Source of the DNA: Malus domestica
Taxonomy: Eukaryota > Streptophyta > Magnoliopsida > Rosales > Rosaceae
Direction: 5' to 3'
DNA length: 64,000 bases
NCBI RefSeq assembly: GCF_042453785.1
Contig: NC_091671.1
Span: 9,184,001 to 9,248,000 of the forward strand
Part shown: positions 22,989 through 34,371 of the stretch, in pieces
How positions within the stretch are numbered: position 1 is the first letter of the stretch
Layout of the letters: each line of letters starts with the position of its first letter
The notes under the pieces: model-generated
Databases searched by the model: none
Told to the model about the DNA's origin: nothing
The model's input: the letters and a program-made list of their open reading frames with translations, nothing else
Translations under genes and position numbers: made by a program

Positions 22989-23162
22989 GCCACTTAGTAC
23001 TACGGTCTTGTAGTATTCTCTTCACTTGTAAGTGGGAGGTTTTGGGTTTGATTCTTGTCAAAGACGAATTTGAACCACATTATTGTAAGCTCATTGAGAA
23101 ACTAAGCCTATCCCCTTCCTCTTAGTATAGATAATATCAATTGTTCGGAAAAAAAAAAAAAA
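22989..23162 (+). mobile_element. SINE (tRNA-derived), copy A
   Basis: The head is GCCACTTAGTACTACGGTC (A-box-like). Then come TTCACTTGTAAGTGGGAGG, a B-box-like GGTTTGATTCTTGTC, a conserved body (AAGACGAATTTGAACCACAT) and a poly-A tail. It is flanked by the 12-bp direct repeat AAACTCTTTCAT (22977-22988 and 23163-23174). The same insertion with the same target duplication is at 44548-44716, so it predates the duplication. Confidence 0.82.
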
Positions 23163-23430
23163 AAACTCTTTCATTGTCAAGATTAGTAGAACGACTGCTA
23201 AAACCATTGGATTAGAATTCAGAATGCATATGAGAGTATTGATAGCAACAATGCTAGAAAACCTTGATTTGTCATAGCCCATGGGCTTTAAAGTTGCGGT
23301 TAAAATTCAACAAAAAAATGGCCATTTGCAAACCCTATTAACCATACCAATCAACTTGAACCCAATTCCCTTCACTTATATGGAAGAGTTCATATAAGTA
23401 ACAGTCTGAGATTAGTCAATTTTCAATAAA

Positions 23431-23924
23431 CATGTCCAGTCAACTTGGTGTTTAGAAGAACATTGTTTAACTTTAGATCACAATGAACTATCGGTGTTTC
23501 GCTATGGTTATGAAAATAATCCAGTGAATAATAGCAACACCAATAACAATATCTAGCCCTTGAAGAAGATTTTATTCTTGGATGTATTGATCTCTTTCCT
23601 CTTCAATTACAGGAGATGGATGCAAATCATGCAACAACTCCTCTAAACTCCTTTGGTGTATCAACTCAAAAACTAGAGCCTTGAAAACATCATGGAGAAA
23701 ACATGCAGATATGACCTTGACGAGATTTTGATGCTTGATATTTCTCAAAGCCTCATATGCAGCTATGAACCTCTTTGTTAAACACCTTCATATCTACAAG
23801 TACAAGCCGAGCTCTATTGTCAGTATAAACAACCCCCTTGTATACAAACTTGAAATTGCCAACACCAGTCAAATTAGCTGAAGAAAACCGATCAGTGGCA
23901 TTTGATAAAGTAGCATATGACACT
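23431..23924 (-). pseudogene. LRR-RLK kinase relic, downstream of the full gene (unit A)
   Basis: On the minus strand, fragments of the same kinase family as the neighbouring gene can be read: ATDRFSSANLTGVGNF with an altered glycine loop, VYKGVVYTDN, then after several stops and shifts [20 protein letters not shown]. Order and spacing follow subdomains I to VIb. Multiple stops and small deletions rule out function. A matching relic in unit B at 44985-45479 shows it was already part of the ancestral unit. Confidence 0.75.
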
Positions 23925-24147
23925 TACACTGATGGTGGTCAAGTCTGATAGGAACTAGATTTTAATTTATTTCAATAGTACACAAAAATACCAAGTACAA
24001 GAAGTAGTAATACACTCTTCACACAATGAACCTCATTTGTGATTATTTACATTGCAAACTTCCACATCTACTGTGGTAACATAAAAACTAGACTTCACAG
24101 GCAGTACACGAAATTTCTCTATCACAAAAGCACATAAAAAGGAGTTT

Positions 24148-27100
24148 CTATCCAAGAAAAGTATTCCTGATGGAATGAAGTTCAGATGCAGCGTCATTGA
24201 TATTCTTTAGTCGATCTGTTGCGGATTCAGCAGAACAAGCAATTCCAATTCTAAATATTGAACTCAAGCACACCTCAACTTTATGAGTTCTCCCACTGCA
24301 TTGATTGGGATTCTCGTTCGTGCCTCCTTCAAGAAGTGGTGCGTCTGCAATCTCAGTAATTCGCCCGGGGAAAGCCATCTTGACAAAATTATGAAGGTTC
24401 AAGTTATCACCAAACATGTTGTCAGTTGGTCTCTTCCCTGTAAACATCTCCAACAAAAGAATGCCAAAGCTGTAGACATCACCATTCGTTGACACCTCAC
24501 TCCCTATGCCATACTCTACAATTCAAACATCACATTTGTGTATAAATAGTTCAGTTTGAATTTTGTAAATTAAATACTCCAAAATAAAAAAGGAAATATA
24601 ATGAAGTATACATCGAACATGTATATACCTGGAGCTGCATAACCAACCGTTCCTCTTATTCCAACGGAACTTGTCTGACTCTGAATTGCTGAAACATTAC
24701 TCGTTAATTGTGAGAGAAACCTTACTAATCCAAAGTCTGAAACATGGCCAGTCAATTCGTTGTCCAAGAGAACGTTGCTTGGCTTGAGATCACAATGAAC
24801 TATTGGCATTTCACAATGATTATGAAGATAATCCAGTGCACAAGCAACACCAATGGCAATTTCTAGCCTCTGAATAAGACTTAAATTCTTGGGTACATGA
24901 TCTCTTAACTCTTGAGTTCCAGTAGGTGGATGCAGCCACTCCTCTAAGCTCCCGTTGTCCATGAACTCATAAACTAGAGCTTTGAAATCATTACCATGAA
25001 AATCAACACTTGAACACACGGTTATAATCTTGACGAGATTTCGGTGCCTAATATTTCTCAAAGCTTCACATTCGGCTATGAAACTCCTCGAAGCTCCATG
25101 GCGTAACAAGTTAAACACCTTCACGGCAACAAGTTGAGCTTTATCATCCTCATCAAGAACTCCCTTGTACACAGACCCAAAACTACCAGCACCAATTAAA
25201 TTAGCCTCTGAGAACCGATCAGTAACTTTGAGTAGAGTAGCATATGACACTTGTAAAATAGTGTTCCCCAAAGTGCTTAATGAAATTTCTTTCCTTTTCT
25301 TCCTCGACGAACAAAGAAAGAAATAGGAGAATACCATGGCTATTCCTAAAAGAGCAAGTCCAAATACTAAAGGGAGTATTAGTTTCAAGCTACGAGACAA
25401 TCTTCGTTTCTTGGTCTCTTTAGACTTGCACTTAGGAAGCTTTAAATTAGCAACATGGCTGCACAGATTAGTGTTGCCAACAACTGAAATAGCACTCGCA
25501 TTTTTGAAAACACCTCCAGTTGGTACCACTCCCCAAAATTGATTGAATGATAAGTTCAGATTACTCAGGATTCTAAAGCCTTCTAAAAAATTTGGAATTT
25601 CACCTGAAAAATTATTGCGAGAAAGGTCTAGATTTCGAATCCCTCTCACTGAACTCATAGACAAAGGAATGGACCCGTTGAAGAAGTTTCCTTGCAAATG
25701 CAGGACTTCTAAACTCTCACAACCACCAAGGCTACTGGGGAGTTCTCCAGATAACATGTTATCAGAAAGATAAAATTCACTTAGACTCTGGAAATTCCCA
25801 ACCTCCAAGGGAAGGGAACCTGTGAAGAGGTTATTAGACAAGTCCAAAGAAATCGATAAGGAGGGGAGTCTAAAAACTTGTTTGGGTATTGTGCCATTAA
25901 GAAGGTTATAAGAAAGATTCAACGATTGCAACCCATGGCATTCCCCCAGACCTGAAGGAATGCTGCCCTCAAGATGATTTCCATCCAACCCAAGATAGCA
26001 TAACTTGGTTAAATTTCTTAAGGAAGACGGAATATTTCTTGATAATTTGTTATTGGAAATATCTAATATTCCAAGGTTTGAAAGCTTACCCATGTCAGAG
26101 GGGATGTTACCCGTGAAGCTATTATTCCCCAAATACAACGATTGCAAGCTCACCAGATCCCCTATCCCAGATGGGATGCTTCCATATATTTGGTTACCGC
26201 CAACCAAAAACGTTTCAAGTTTGGTTGAGAGATTGCATACTGACATCGGCAATGTCCCTCCAAAATTGTTGTCGTTAATAATCAACCTTTGTAACTGGGT
26301 GGCATTGGTCGAGTCCGAGAGAAAACTTAAGTCACCATCTTTACCGCTTCCAATATTATTAAATTGAACGCTGAAAATCCGGAGGTTGTGAAGCTTTTGG
26401 AGATTCGGTACCCGTCCGATTAGGTTGTTATCCCCAACATGTAATAACCAAACACTTGTGACGTTGAATATTGAGGGAGGTATGGACCCAGTGAGTTGGT
26501 TGCTGCCGAAGTTGAAGAATTCGAGATTAGGAAGACTTTTGCCAATATCTGATGGAATACTCCCTTGAATTTGGTTACGGTTTATGGAAAATGAAACAAG
26601 AGAAGAGAGGTTATAAATGGAGGAAGGGATGCTACCAGACAACTGATTTAACCCCAATCCCAAGAAGGTTAATTTTTTCAATTGGCCAAGAGAACAGGGG
26701 ATGTTTCCCATCAAGTTATTACTACCAAGACTTATTAGCTGGAGAGACGACAGGTTCCCCAAGGAAGGAGGGACCTGTCCCGTTACATTATTATCGTATG
26801 ATGAAAATTTTTGCAGTTTCGACAGCAATCCAATTTCTGAAGGAATTTTACCCACCAATTTGTTGAGAGAGAAATTCACATGGATAAGGTTGAAGCAATA
26901 TGATATATTGTGTGGAATACTGCCACTAAACGAGTTAACGTCTAATCGCAATACCTGCAGCCTACGCAAATTCCCAATTTGTGGAGAAATTTCATGACTG
27001 AAGCTATTATTTCGCAGCCACAGCTCCCTTAGAAAACTTAGATTTCCAATGTTTGGGGATAGTTTCCCTACCAGATTTTGAGATTGCAGGTCCAGTTTAG

Positions 27101-27347
27101 TGACCCTTTGGCGATGTCGTTGACTGCACGTCACACCATGCCACATGCAAAAGTGCATGGATTCGTTCCAAGAGCTCATCACGTTGTAATTATGGAGATC
27201 TTGCTTTATTTGAGCTTTGATGGCAAGCAGCGCCAGCCTATCCGTCGCATTCCCTCCGAGTCCCGATTGAAGGGAGCTCCAACAGCAAACGAACACTGCA
27301 CTGAAAAGCAAGTATATTAAGATCAATTTCAAAACCAAAACCCCCAT
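24148..27347 (-). CDS. LRR-XII receptor-like kinase (EFR/Xa21/At3g47570-type), intact
   Basis: Two exons, 24629-27347 and 24148-24515, give 1029 codons including stop (1028 aa). The 113-bp intron (GTATATAC...TTGTAG) splits the APE codon so that splicing creates [20 protein letters not shown]. The protein has a signal peptide, an LRRNT_2 cap (about 34-77, ending FCMWHGVTC) and 22 leucine-rich repeats. A transmembrane helix ([21 protein letters not shown]) precedes a Ser/Thr kinase with loop [18 protein letters not shown] lysine, [11 protein letters not shown] and SDFGL. HCD instead of HRD makes it a non-RD kinase, the class of pattern-recognition receptors such as FLS2, EFR and Xa21; the ligand cannot be predicted. 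A start at 27347 puts the hydrophobic signal directly at the N-terminus. It lies between two kinase relics. Confidence 0.93.
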
Positions 27348-27852
27348 TCCTGATCTGATTAACTATATAAGTAGAGAGAGAAGCAGAAAGAAATAGAGAG
27401 ATGGGTGTTGAGTTGTGAGTTTGGTGAGTTCCATTTGTTGCTTGACAAGGAAATTTATAGAAGGATAGGAACATAGGAGGAACTTACACCACGGTTTCTG
27501 GTTCGTGAAATTCAAATATGAGAAGGAATATTAGGACCTATTGTCTGGCACTTTCTGTACGCCAAGGACCAAGACCATTAAAGCACCTTGATTCCAGGAG
27601 CTGACTGGGACCATTTGGCAACCATCCAAAATGAAAAAAACAAATACATGGAATCCTATATTTTGGTTACATTAGACGTCACGCTGGTGTCAATATGAAA
27701 GTTTGAAGTCTCTACATTTTTTGAGGGGCTGGATTGTGAGATTGCTGATTTTCTCATAGTTCCCCTAAAGTACCATTGCAAGAAAGCTTGTTGTGGATGC
27801 AACCTTTCTAAATATTGTAACAGTTACCAGTTAGATCAAACTTTATGAATTT
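27348..27852. promoter_or_regulatory. Upstream region of the intact RLK
   Basis: This roughly 500-bp gap between the RLK start and the next kinase relic should hold the promoter and 5' leader. A TATA-like TATATAAG is seen on the plus strand near 27364; I cannot place a start site. The counterpart in unit B differs by an 83-bp tandem duplication (49062-49227). Confidence 0.4.
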
Positions 27853-28604
27853 TTAAACTTCATGGGGGCTCAAGACTCGAGAGCATTGATTGAAAATTGT
27901 AACATGAAGGCTTAAGTCCCCATTAAACACGTTGGCAGTGGGTCTCTTCCTTGTAAACATCTCCTGCAAGAGAATTTCAAAACTGTAGAGATATCCAGTT
28001 ATTAACGCCTCACTTCCCATACCATACTCTGCCATTCAAACATCAGAAAATATTGTTAGCAAATTGAGAACAAAATAGTTGAATTATGCAAAATTTAAAA
28101 TTTAAAAAAAAAGGATATTGTGGAGAGGATGTGAATATTTACCTAAAATCACATAACCAATCATTCTTGTTAGTCCAGTGGAACTTGTCTGATTTGTTGA
28201 AGCTGTTGTACTGGTCAGTTGTGAGAGAAACCTTGCTAATCAAAGTCAGAAACATGTCCAGTCGACATGTTGTCCAAAAGAACAGTACTTGGTTTCAGAT
28301 CACAATGAACTATCGGTGTTTCGGAGTGATTATGAAGATAATCGACTAATATAAAACAAGCAACATCTATGGAAATGCTGAGCCTTTGCAAAAGATTTAA
28401 ACTCTTGGGTGCCTCTCTCGCTTCTTCAATATCAGTCGGTGGATGCAGCCACGTCTCTAAGCTTCCTTTTTCCATGTACTCATAAACCAAAGCCTTGAAA
28501 TCATTACCAAGAGAATCAACACTTGAACATGCAGTTATAATTCTGACGAGATTTTGAAGCTTGAAATTTCTCAAAGCCTCACATTCATATAAAGAACAAT
28601 ATGC
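27853..28604 (-). pseudogene. LRR-RLK kinase relic, upstream of the full gene (unit A)
   Basis: The first part (about 28145-28604) reads NLVRIITACSSVDSLGNDFK, LVYEYMEKGSLETWLHPPTD and [20 protein letters not shown], then VSDF with a lost base that destroys DFG. The second exon (27853-28024), after an intron at the same position as in the intact gene, reads EYGMGSEALITGYLYSFEIL and KRPTANVFNGDLSLH, then stops early. All upstream LRRs and the N-lobe are missing. It is duplicated in unit B at 49491-50246. An old non-functional third paralogue. Confidence 0.82.
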
Positions 28605-29347
28605 CAGTACAAAACCAATTTATAGTACTAGCAAGGTACATTGTAGAAGCAATTTCCTGACTCAGAATTTTGTGAGTCATTTCTTAAATTACGTTTCTTG
28701 AAGGCATTAGATTAAACGGCAAACTAGAACGACTGAATGCAACCATGATCGTATTAATAAGCAAGCACTTCTATCTATCAAATATTAAGGCGGAAGTTAA
28801 TTTACCAAACAATAAATATTTTGTGACTTGCAATTCCATTTTGACGTAGGGACACTGCTCAAATAATGACACCAGGAACAGTAATTGTTTAGATTGACCG
28901 CTCGAAAAAGAGTATACCTGTCAAAAACATGACGACTGTTAGAAAATGCATGCATATTCTGATACTACGTAGATACGAGGAAAATGAACTTTTATTTCCA
29001 ATAACAAAACAACAACCTGCCAACACATACAACCCAAAACAACAAAGTAGAAGCCGCTATCAACAAAGTGACCAATTATTACCACACAGAGAACAGCGAT
29101 AACGATAACACAATGCCTTCTCCAAACCATTCTGATCAGGAACAAGCAGATACAGAGACTATTTGCAATGACAATAATGAAGACATATTACAGGACATAT
29201 GATATCTACATATCTACACAAAATCCAGTTCTCTGATTTGATAAAAAAAATGTGCACACGTCAACTGTGGCTACCAGATTCTCATGCAGGGACTCGATTA
29301 GGTTCATGAAGTCAAACAGTTAAATCAGAGATCGATGAGGAGCTTAC
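28605..29347. other. Intergenic DNA between RLK relic and rhomboid 3' end
   Basis: This is collinear with 50247-50992. Minus frames such as 28939-29145 are conserved between the two units but resemble no known protein and lie where the rhomboid 3' UTR or last intron would be. No call. Confidence 0.5.
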
Positions 29348-30887
29348 CCAACAATCAATAGTATCAAAGAGAGGACCCACAATACATATTGATACGTCTT
29401 GTGTTTAGATTTAACTGGAGTAGTAAGACATCCAGGGGAGCATTCAGTTGGGTAAGTCATTTAAACTGGGGGCGGATCAAAAACAAAAATCCAAGAAGAA
29501 ATCCGGACACAAATCCTCCAATATGAGCAAAGTTGTCCATGTGTGGTAGAATTCCCACTGCTAAGTTTATTATGATGATGTAAAGGAGAGTAAGCATTGT
29601 TGCTAACAGCAGATCGAAATCTGAAACTGTAAGATCAAAGGGTCGTTCACATACTATAAAGAGGTGCATCATTGAGTATACAGAAATTTATTTACCTTAT
29701 TTACATACATTGTCCAATTTGATGTGAGCTCTCAAAGCATGCTTCCTAGTAAACCAAAAAGTGCACCACAATCCTGGGATTGCTCTCGCACGAACTCGCT
29801 TAACTTCGAAGTTCCTACGAAACCCGAAGCTAGTGAGCTCCCAAAAAGCATCGTGCTAGGTAGAGATGAGAATACACACGAGAACCTCTCAGTCGGTCCC
29901 GTTTTGGGCCCCGACCACGCTTTCATGGTTTTGTTTCTGGAAACTCACACGAGAACTTCTCAGTCGGTCACCCATCCTGGGATTGCTCTCGCACAAACTC
30001 GCTTAACTTCGGAGTTCCTACGGAACCCGAAGCCAGTGAGCTCCCGAAATGCCTCGTGCTAGGTAGAGATGAGAATATACATATAAAGCTTAAAGGATCC
30101 ACTTCCCTGGACGATGTGGGATCTTACAACCAGACATGAGATATAGGAAACCAATTCGAACCACCAAAGAACAAATCAGAAAAACATTAGAATTTCAAAC
30201 CAATTAGTTAAAACAGTTCATCAAAACAACTATACATGATGTAGATCAGCATCAAACTATTATTTTTTCAATCTTTTCAAATAGACGGCATCTTGAAACA
30301 TTTCAAAATGAGGCGCCATGTCTACATGTACAGGACATCCAAAACAATCTTTGTTCACACAGATGTGATGGAAAACTGAAATAATCTCCCAGCTTCTGTT
30401 TCAAGCAATTTTATTCTGTAAAATGGAATACTATGTCTAAAACTAAAGTTTGAACCCCATCTTCGGTGTATAAACTCTTTTCTTTGCTCACCGCTGAATA
30501 AAACATCCTCTTGTTTCCATCAAACCAAACAACATACCGGTGTAAGTTATAATGCAACCAGCACTATATGACCACTACTCTAGGATTACAATTCAATAAA
30601 CAAATGCATAGGAAATCCTCAATAGATTAATCGCAAGGTAGCTAAAGCCATCCGGAAAGTGTTTGTCTTCTAGATTTATGAAAGAAGTTTTGCACTTGGT
30701 AACTAATTTATTATTCTACAACTTATGTCGTGTGCTTTATCTTTTACTACAAACACTTATGGATGTGGCCATACATGCATGATAACATACATGAAGCTAA
30801 AAATCCAGATGCATACCAAATCCAAATTCTTGCTCAAGCCGAATTTCAATGAATACAAGACTTAGCATATTGGAAAGCACATGGAAA
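29348..30887 (-). pseudogene. Rhomboid-like protease, broken copy B
   Basis: The exon at 29348-29620 keeps [20 protein letters not shown] with the catalytic His, and [14 protein letters not shown], then TGA replaces a Trp codon. The exon at 29696-29768 keeps [12 protein letters not shown] and MYVNK but is cut at the GASG catalytic-serine motif by a Cassandra LTR, with about 60 bp lost. Its acceptor (next to 30158) reads GG instead of AG. The upstream exon (30817 to about 30887) retains [19 protein letters not shown] and a normal GT donor. Its 5' half is deleted, along with about 630 bp, to the sequence equivalent of 1387. At least four independent lesions make it a clear pseudogene. Confidence 0.88.
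29769..30128 (-). mobile_element. Cassandra-type TRIM LTR carrying 5S rRNA-like sequence
   Basis: On the minus strand it begins TGTAAGATCCCACATCGTCC, the usual Cassandra LTR start. It contains a 5S rRNA-derived core (AACTCCGAAGTTAAGCGAGT, then GAGAGCAATCCCAGGATGGG and TGACC), the hallmark of this terminal-repeat retrotransposon in miniature. The 5S-like block is present twice, at about 29776-29880 and 29965-30080, in head-to-tail order. The 3' LTR end and internal domain are missing. It interrupts the rhomboid catalytic exon. Confidence 0.82.
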
Positions 30888-30987
30888 AATCCAGATGCAT
30901 AACTAATCGTAGATTTGCTTGTATATTCACTAGGTTTCCCAAGTCCAACATTGATTAAAAACAGAATTACATCAAGCTTCATGCAGT

Positions 30988-32310
30988 TCAACTATTTTCT
31001 TTACAGCCATGTGTACTCCATCCTGACAACATTCCATAAGCCGGAAAATCACTTATAGTCCATAAGACAGCAGCCTTCATTGTAAAACTTTGGTTGGAAT
31101 ACGCATCATAAGTAGGAGTGCCAACCTCCCACAACTCATTCAACTCGTCAATCAATGGACGCATGTATACATCAATATCTTTACCAGGACTGCGTGGTCC
31201 TGGTATTAACAGAGACAACAATAAATTTGGCTGCTTCATACACATCCAAGGCGGCAAATTGTAAACAGAAAGCACAACAGGCCATGTGCTATGGTCATTC
31301 CTCATTTTCCCAAAAGGATTAAATCCATCACTGGCTAACCCCAATCGGACATTTCGAATTTCTGATGCAAAATCCGGATATATATTATCCAAATGCTTCC
31401 ATGCTGGAGAATCTGAAGGATGTCTCATAAACTCATCCTTAGGACATTCAGTTGCGTGCCACCTCATATGTTCAGCCATATGCTTCGACATAAAAAATCG
31501 TTGCAATCTTGGTTTTAAAGGAAAATACCACATAACCTTAGCTGCGATTTTTTTTCTTGAGCTATCATCTGCGTTGGTAATTTTATATCTTGATTTACCA
31601 CAAACCGAGCACACGGTCAAATCCGAAGTATCTTTCCAATAGATCATGCAATCATTAGGACATGCATCAATTTTCACATACGACAGACCCAAGTCATTTA
31701 TAAGTTTTTTTGCCTTGTAACAGGTTTCAGGCAAACAATCCCCTTCAGGCAACATTCTTTTAATTAACTCCAGTAAAGTGGTGAAGATCTCATCTGGCAT
31801 TCCCGCTAAACACTTAATCTGATACAGTCTTACAACTGCTTCCAATTTCTTAAACTGCTTACAACCTGGCCACAAATCTTGATCTGCCTCTTCAAGCAAC
31901 CTAAAAAAAGTCTCCACCTCTTCTGGACGCCCTTCCCTAATGGGGGGTTCAGTAGACGGCCCAACACCTTCTTCTGTTAATGGTTGGACAAATACATCAT
32001 TAAGAAAATCATGCATGCCAATCACCTCATCTCCTGTTTCTTCTTCTCCAATTGCCATATTTTGCTCTCCAATGTTTTGCTCGCCATGATGTCGCCACCA
32101 AGCGTTTTTATAATCTTTATCCATATCATACAATATGAGATGTTCAACAATAGTGTTCCTAACAAAAGTGTATCGATTACAACATCTTTTGCAAGGACAT
32201 CTAAACTTATCAGGTCCAACACCATTTGCAACTGCTTGATCCAAAAACGAATTAATTCCAGCTGTATACGCTTCAAAATTTCGAGGTATCGTCAACCAAC
32301 TCTTGTCCAT
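30988..32310 (-). pseudogene. CACTA transposase (TNP2-like), truncated
   Basis: It starts MDKSWLTIPRNFEAYTAGIN, the transposase-associated N-terminal domain with the FRCPCKRCCN zinc-binding motif. It continues into the Transposase_21 region (PNDCMIYWKDTSDLTVCSVC, KMRNDHSTWPVVLSVYNLPP, PGKDIDVYMRPLIDEL). It ends at GWSTHG, after which the frame runs into flanking DNA (CKENS and stop). Usual family members continue several hundred residues further through the rest of the catalytic domain. The preserved part is open over about 434 codons, suggesting recent truncation. Confidence 0.88.
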
Positions 32311-33187
32311 GCTTTACCACTTTACGAGGGCAAAATAGTACCTTCACACTAAGATGCCTACAATCTTTCAATCCCTATCATGTAGGCATAACTATTAGAA
32401 TTTTCAATTTCTATCTTTCAACCCTCGAACTCTATCACAATTGCAATCTTTTAATTTTCAACACCTATTATAGTGAAAACAAATTAAAATAACAACAAAA
32501 ATTTATCAAAATTATGCTTATCTAATCCATTCTAATAAATACCAACCAAAAGTTATCAAAATAACAGCAAAAACAAATTAAAATAACAATTACAATACAA
32601 AATAAATTAATTTAACATAATATATTCTTATATTACTAAATATTATAAGTTTATGTTATATTTAATATTGTTAATTTAACATAAATGCTAATAAATATTA
32701 TTCATTTCCATTTTCTCATAACAATTCAAGTGACAAAATTAATTAATTCGACTAAATATAAATTAATTTAACAAAAATAATAGAAATTTATCTAAGCACT
32801 TAAATTAGAATTTTTAAATAAATAAACTTGTGTTTTATACAATTAAAGAATTTAGTGATAGAAACCTGAATTATGGAAGAATTTCGTCGTCGTTGAATTC
32901 TTTACGTAGTCAAGCATCTCAAATAAATTCCCTACAAAAATGAATTGTAAATAAAAATTAAACATAATAGGAGAAAATAAAATATTAAAAAGCAAAAAAC
33001 ACTTACTGTTGAAGAAGTAACAAACGAAATTTGAAGAACAAATAAGAAAGGTCTAAGTGAAAGAACAAGGGGAGGGTTTGTAAGAGAGGAAGAGCAAACA
33101 AGAAAAATGGAAGAGAGGATGAAAGAGAACACGGGAGGGTATATAAAGACCCTCAATCCGTAGCTACAACCGACACTAAGTTTTAAA
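32311..33187. other. 5' leader or promoter of the CACTA transposase
   Basis: AT-rich DNA between the transposase ATG and the subterminal repeats. No coding evidence. A TATA-like TATATAAAG (33139-33148 on the plus strand) appears just before the repeats. Confidence 0.4.
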
Positions 33188-33499
33188 ATATTTTAAAAAA
33201 CTAAAATCTATGTCGCTCAGAACCGACGCAGGCTTTAAATTATTTAAAAACAATAATTTATGTCGCTTAAAAGCGACACTAATACTTTATGTCGCTAAAA
33301 AGCGACGCTATTATTTAAAATTATTAAAATATATGTCGGTTCTAAGCGACGTTAAATTTTTACGTCGGTTTAAAAGCGACGTAGACATTTTATGACGCTA
33401 AAAAGCGATAGTAAATCCGACGTCATCTTCATTTAGTGTCGCAACTGTCTTATCTGCCACTATATTAAATTAAACCGACGCTAGCCACTGACACTATAA
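33188..33499 (-). repeat. CACTA subterminal repeats
   Basis: About a dozen copies, in both orientations, of a short motif TGTCGCT / AGCGAC, often as TAAAAAGCGACG or GTCGGTTCTAAGCGAC. The repeats are packed into about 300 bp next to the CACTA terminus. In En/Spm these are the binding sites for the small element-encoded DNA-binding protein. Confidence 0.75.
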
Positions 33500-33998
33500 G
33501 GCCCTTTTGTAGTAGTGATAACTACTATAACCAAAATTCCAAATCCACCAAGTCACAAAACTTGCCAAAAAATTGTAGAAACATAACTTTCACAATTACT
33601 CTTACCAAAAAAAGTCTCAACCTTGATTGATCCCACTCTAATTTCACAAAAAATAAAAATAAAAAAAACCAGTCCAACCATCCAACCCTCCTCAACATTA
33701 TTTCACCAAAAACACACAAACAAAAGCAACTTACATGAAATGGGACTGCCACTGCGTCAGTTCCCCACAATCCACAACTAAAACTTTCCAAATTTCCACA
33801 TGCGAGCACCCAACAAATCCCGAAACACAAATTTCAATCCAAAACTGCAAACCCCAACAATTTTAAACACAAAAACTAATAAAAGAGTGAAGCTTTACGT
33901 GGTTGAAGACGGCCCAAGAAGTGAGACTCAAAACCGAATGATATAAGTTTTATATGAGGTGAGCTTCTAATAATTCTTTGTTTGTGCCAAAATTAAAG

Positions 33999-34109
33999 GT
34001 TGTGGATCTCTATGTTTGGTTGAGTTTCTGACTGGAGGAATCATTCCCAGATCGCGAGCTTGCATCTACACAGAAGTCCATCTGCCGCACAGTTGGTTGT
34101 GGGAAATGA
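33999..34109 (+). pseudogene. SUV3-like helicase C-terminal relic (copy B)
   Basis: The sequence is identical in layout to 5998-6108, with the same in-frame TGA after VVDLYVWLSF and the same LEESFPDRELASTQKSIC. The shared stop shows inactivation before the segmental duplication. The partner exon 5682-5729 is not in unit B; the sequence jumps from the equivalent of about 1885 to about 5920 near 33921. Confidence 0.6.
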
Positions 34110-34371
34110 AAATTGTACTGTTATTTTGTTGCAGCTATGGCCTCCGAAAGATGACATTCATGTATGAGCAAGAGGGGGGGTTACTGACGAATTATAGTCA
34201 TAATCTAGCTGAATTTGTAAGAGTTGTGATTTAAATTCCAATGCTTTCGAATCGTTTTAGTGTTAAGTCATTTCCTTAATTTCAAGTTTATGTTGAAATT
34301 GTGTGTGATTTTGTGATTTTTACAGCGAAACCATTTAGCTGAAAGGGTATTCGAGGGATGGGCTTTTCTCT

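Larger units (their letters stand above)
1..29768. repeat. Segmental tandem duplication, unit A
   Basis: First of three paralogous units. Base 1 corresponds to about 51411 in unit C, and 64 onward to 30130 in unit B. Stretches 5889-9991, 16663-17847 and 20142-29768 match 33924-38248, 38249-39446 and 41190-51410 of unit B, with small differences. The left border is only the window edge, so the true duplication breakpoint is unknown. Unit A carries extra insertions at 3569-3782, 9992-16662 and 17848-20141 compared with its paralogues. Confidence 0.9.
31006..33517 (-). mobile_element. CACTA (En/Spm) transposon, 3'-truncated
   Basis: The right terminus on the minus strand is CACTACTACAAAAGGGCC (33500-33517), a canonical CACTA end. 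Subterminal repeats and a TNP2-type transposase gene follow inward. Unit A has no insert at the corresponding site (about 1482). The left side stops abruptly inside the transposase at 31006 with no second CACTA end, so the 3' half has been lost and the target duplication is not recoverable. Confidence 0.88.

Noticed and set aside
28939..29145. Hydrophobic minus-strand frame (also at 50579-50785)
   Set aside because: Conserved between units simply because the whole region is duplicated. No splice-site or family evidence, and it lies in the rhomboid 3' flank.
29776..30080. Two apparent 5S rRNA genes
   Set aside because: The 5S-like sequence is embedded in a Cassandra-type LTR beginning TGTAAGATCCCACATCG and is diverged from plant 5S. 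It is a retroelement domain, not a ribosomal gene.
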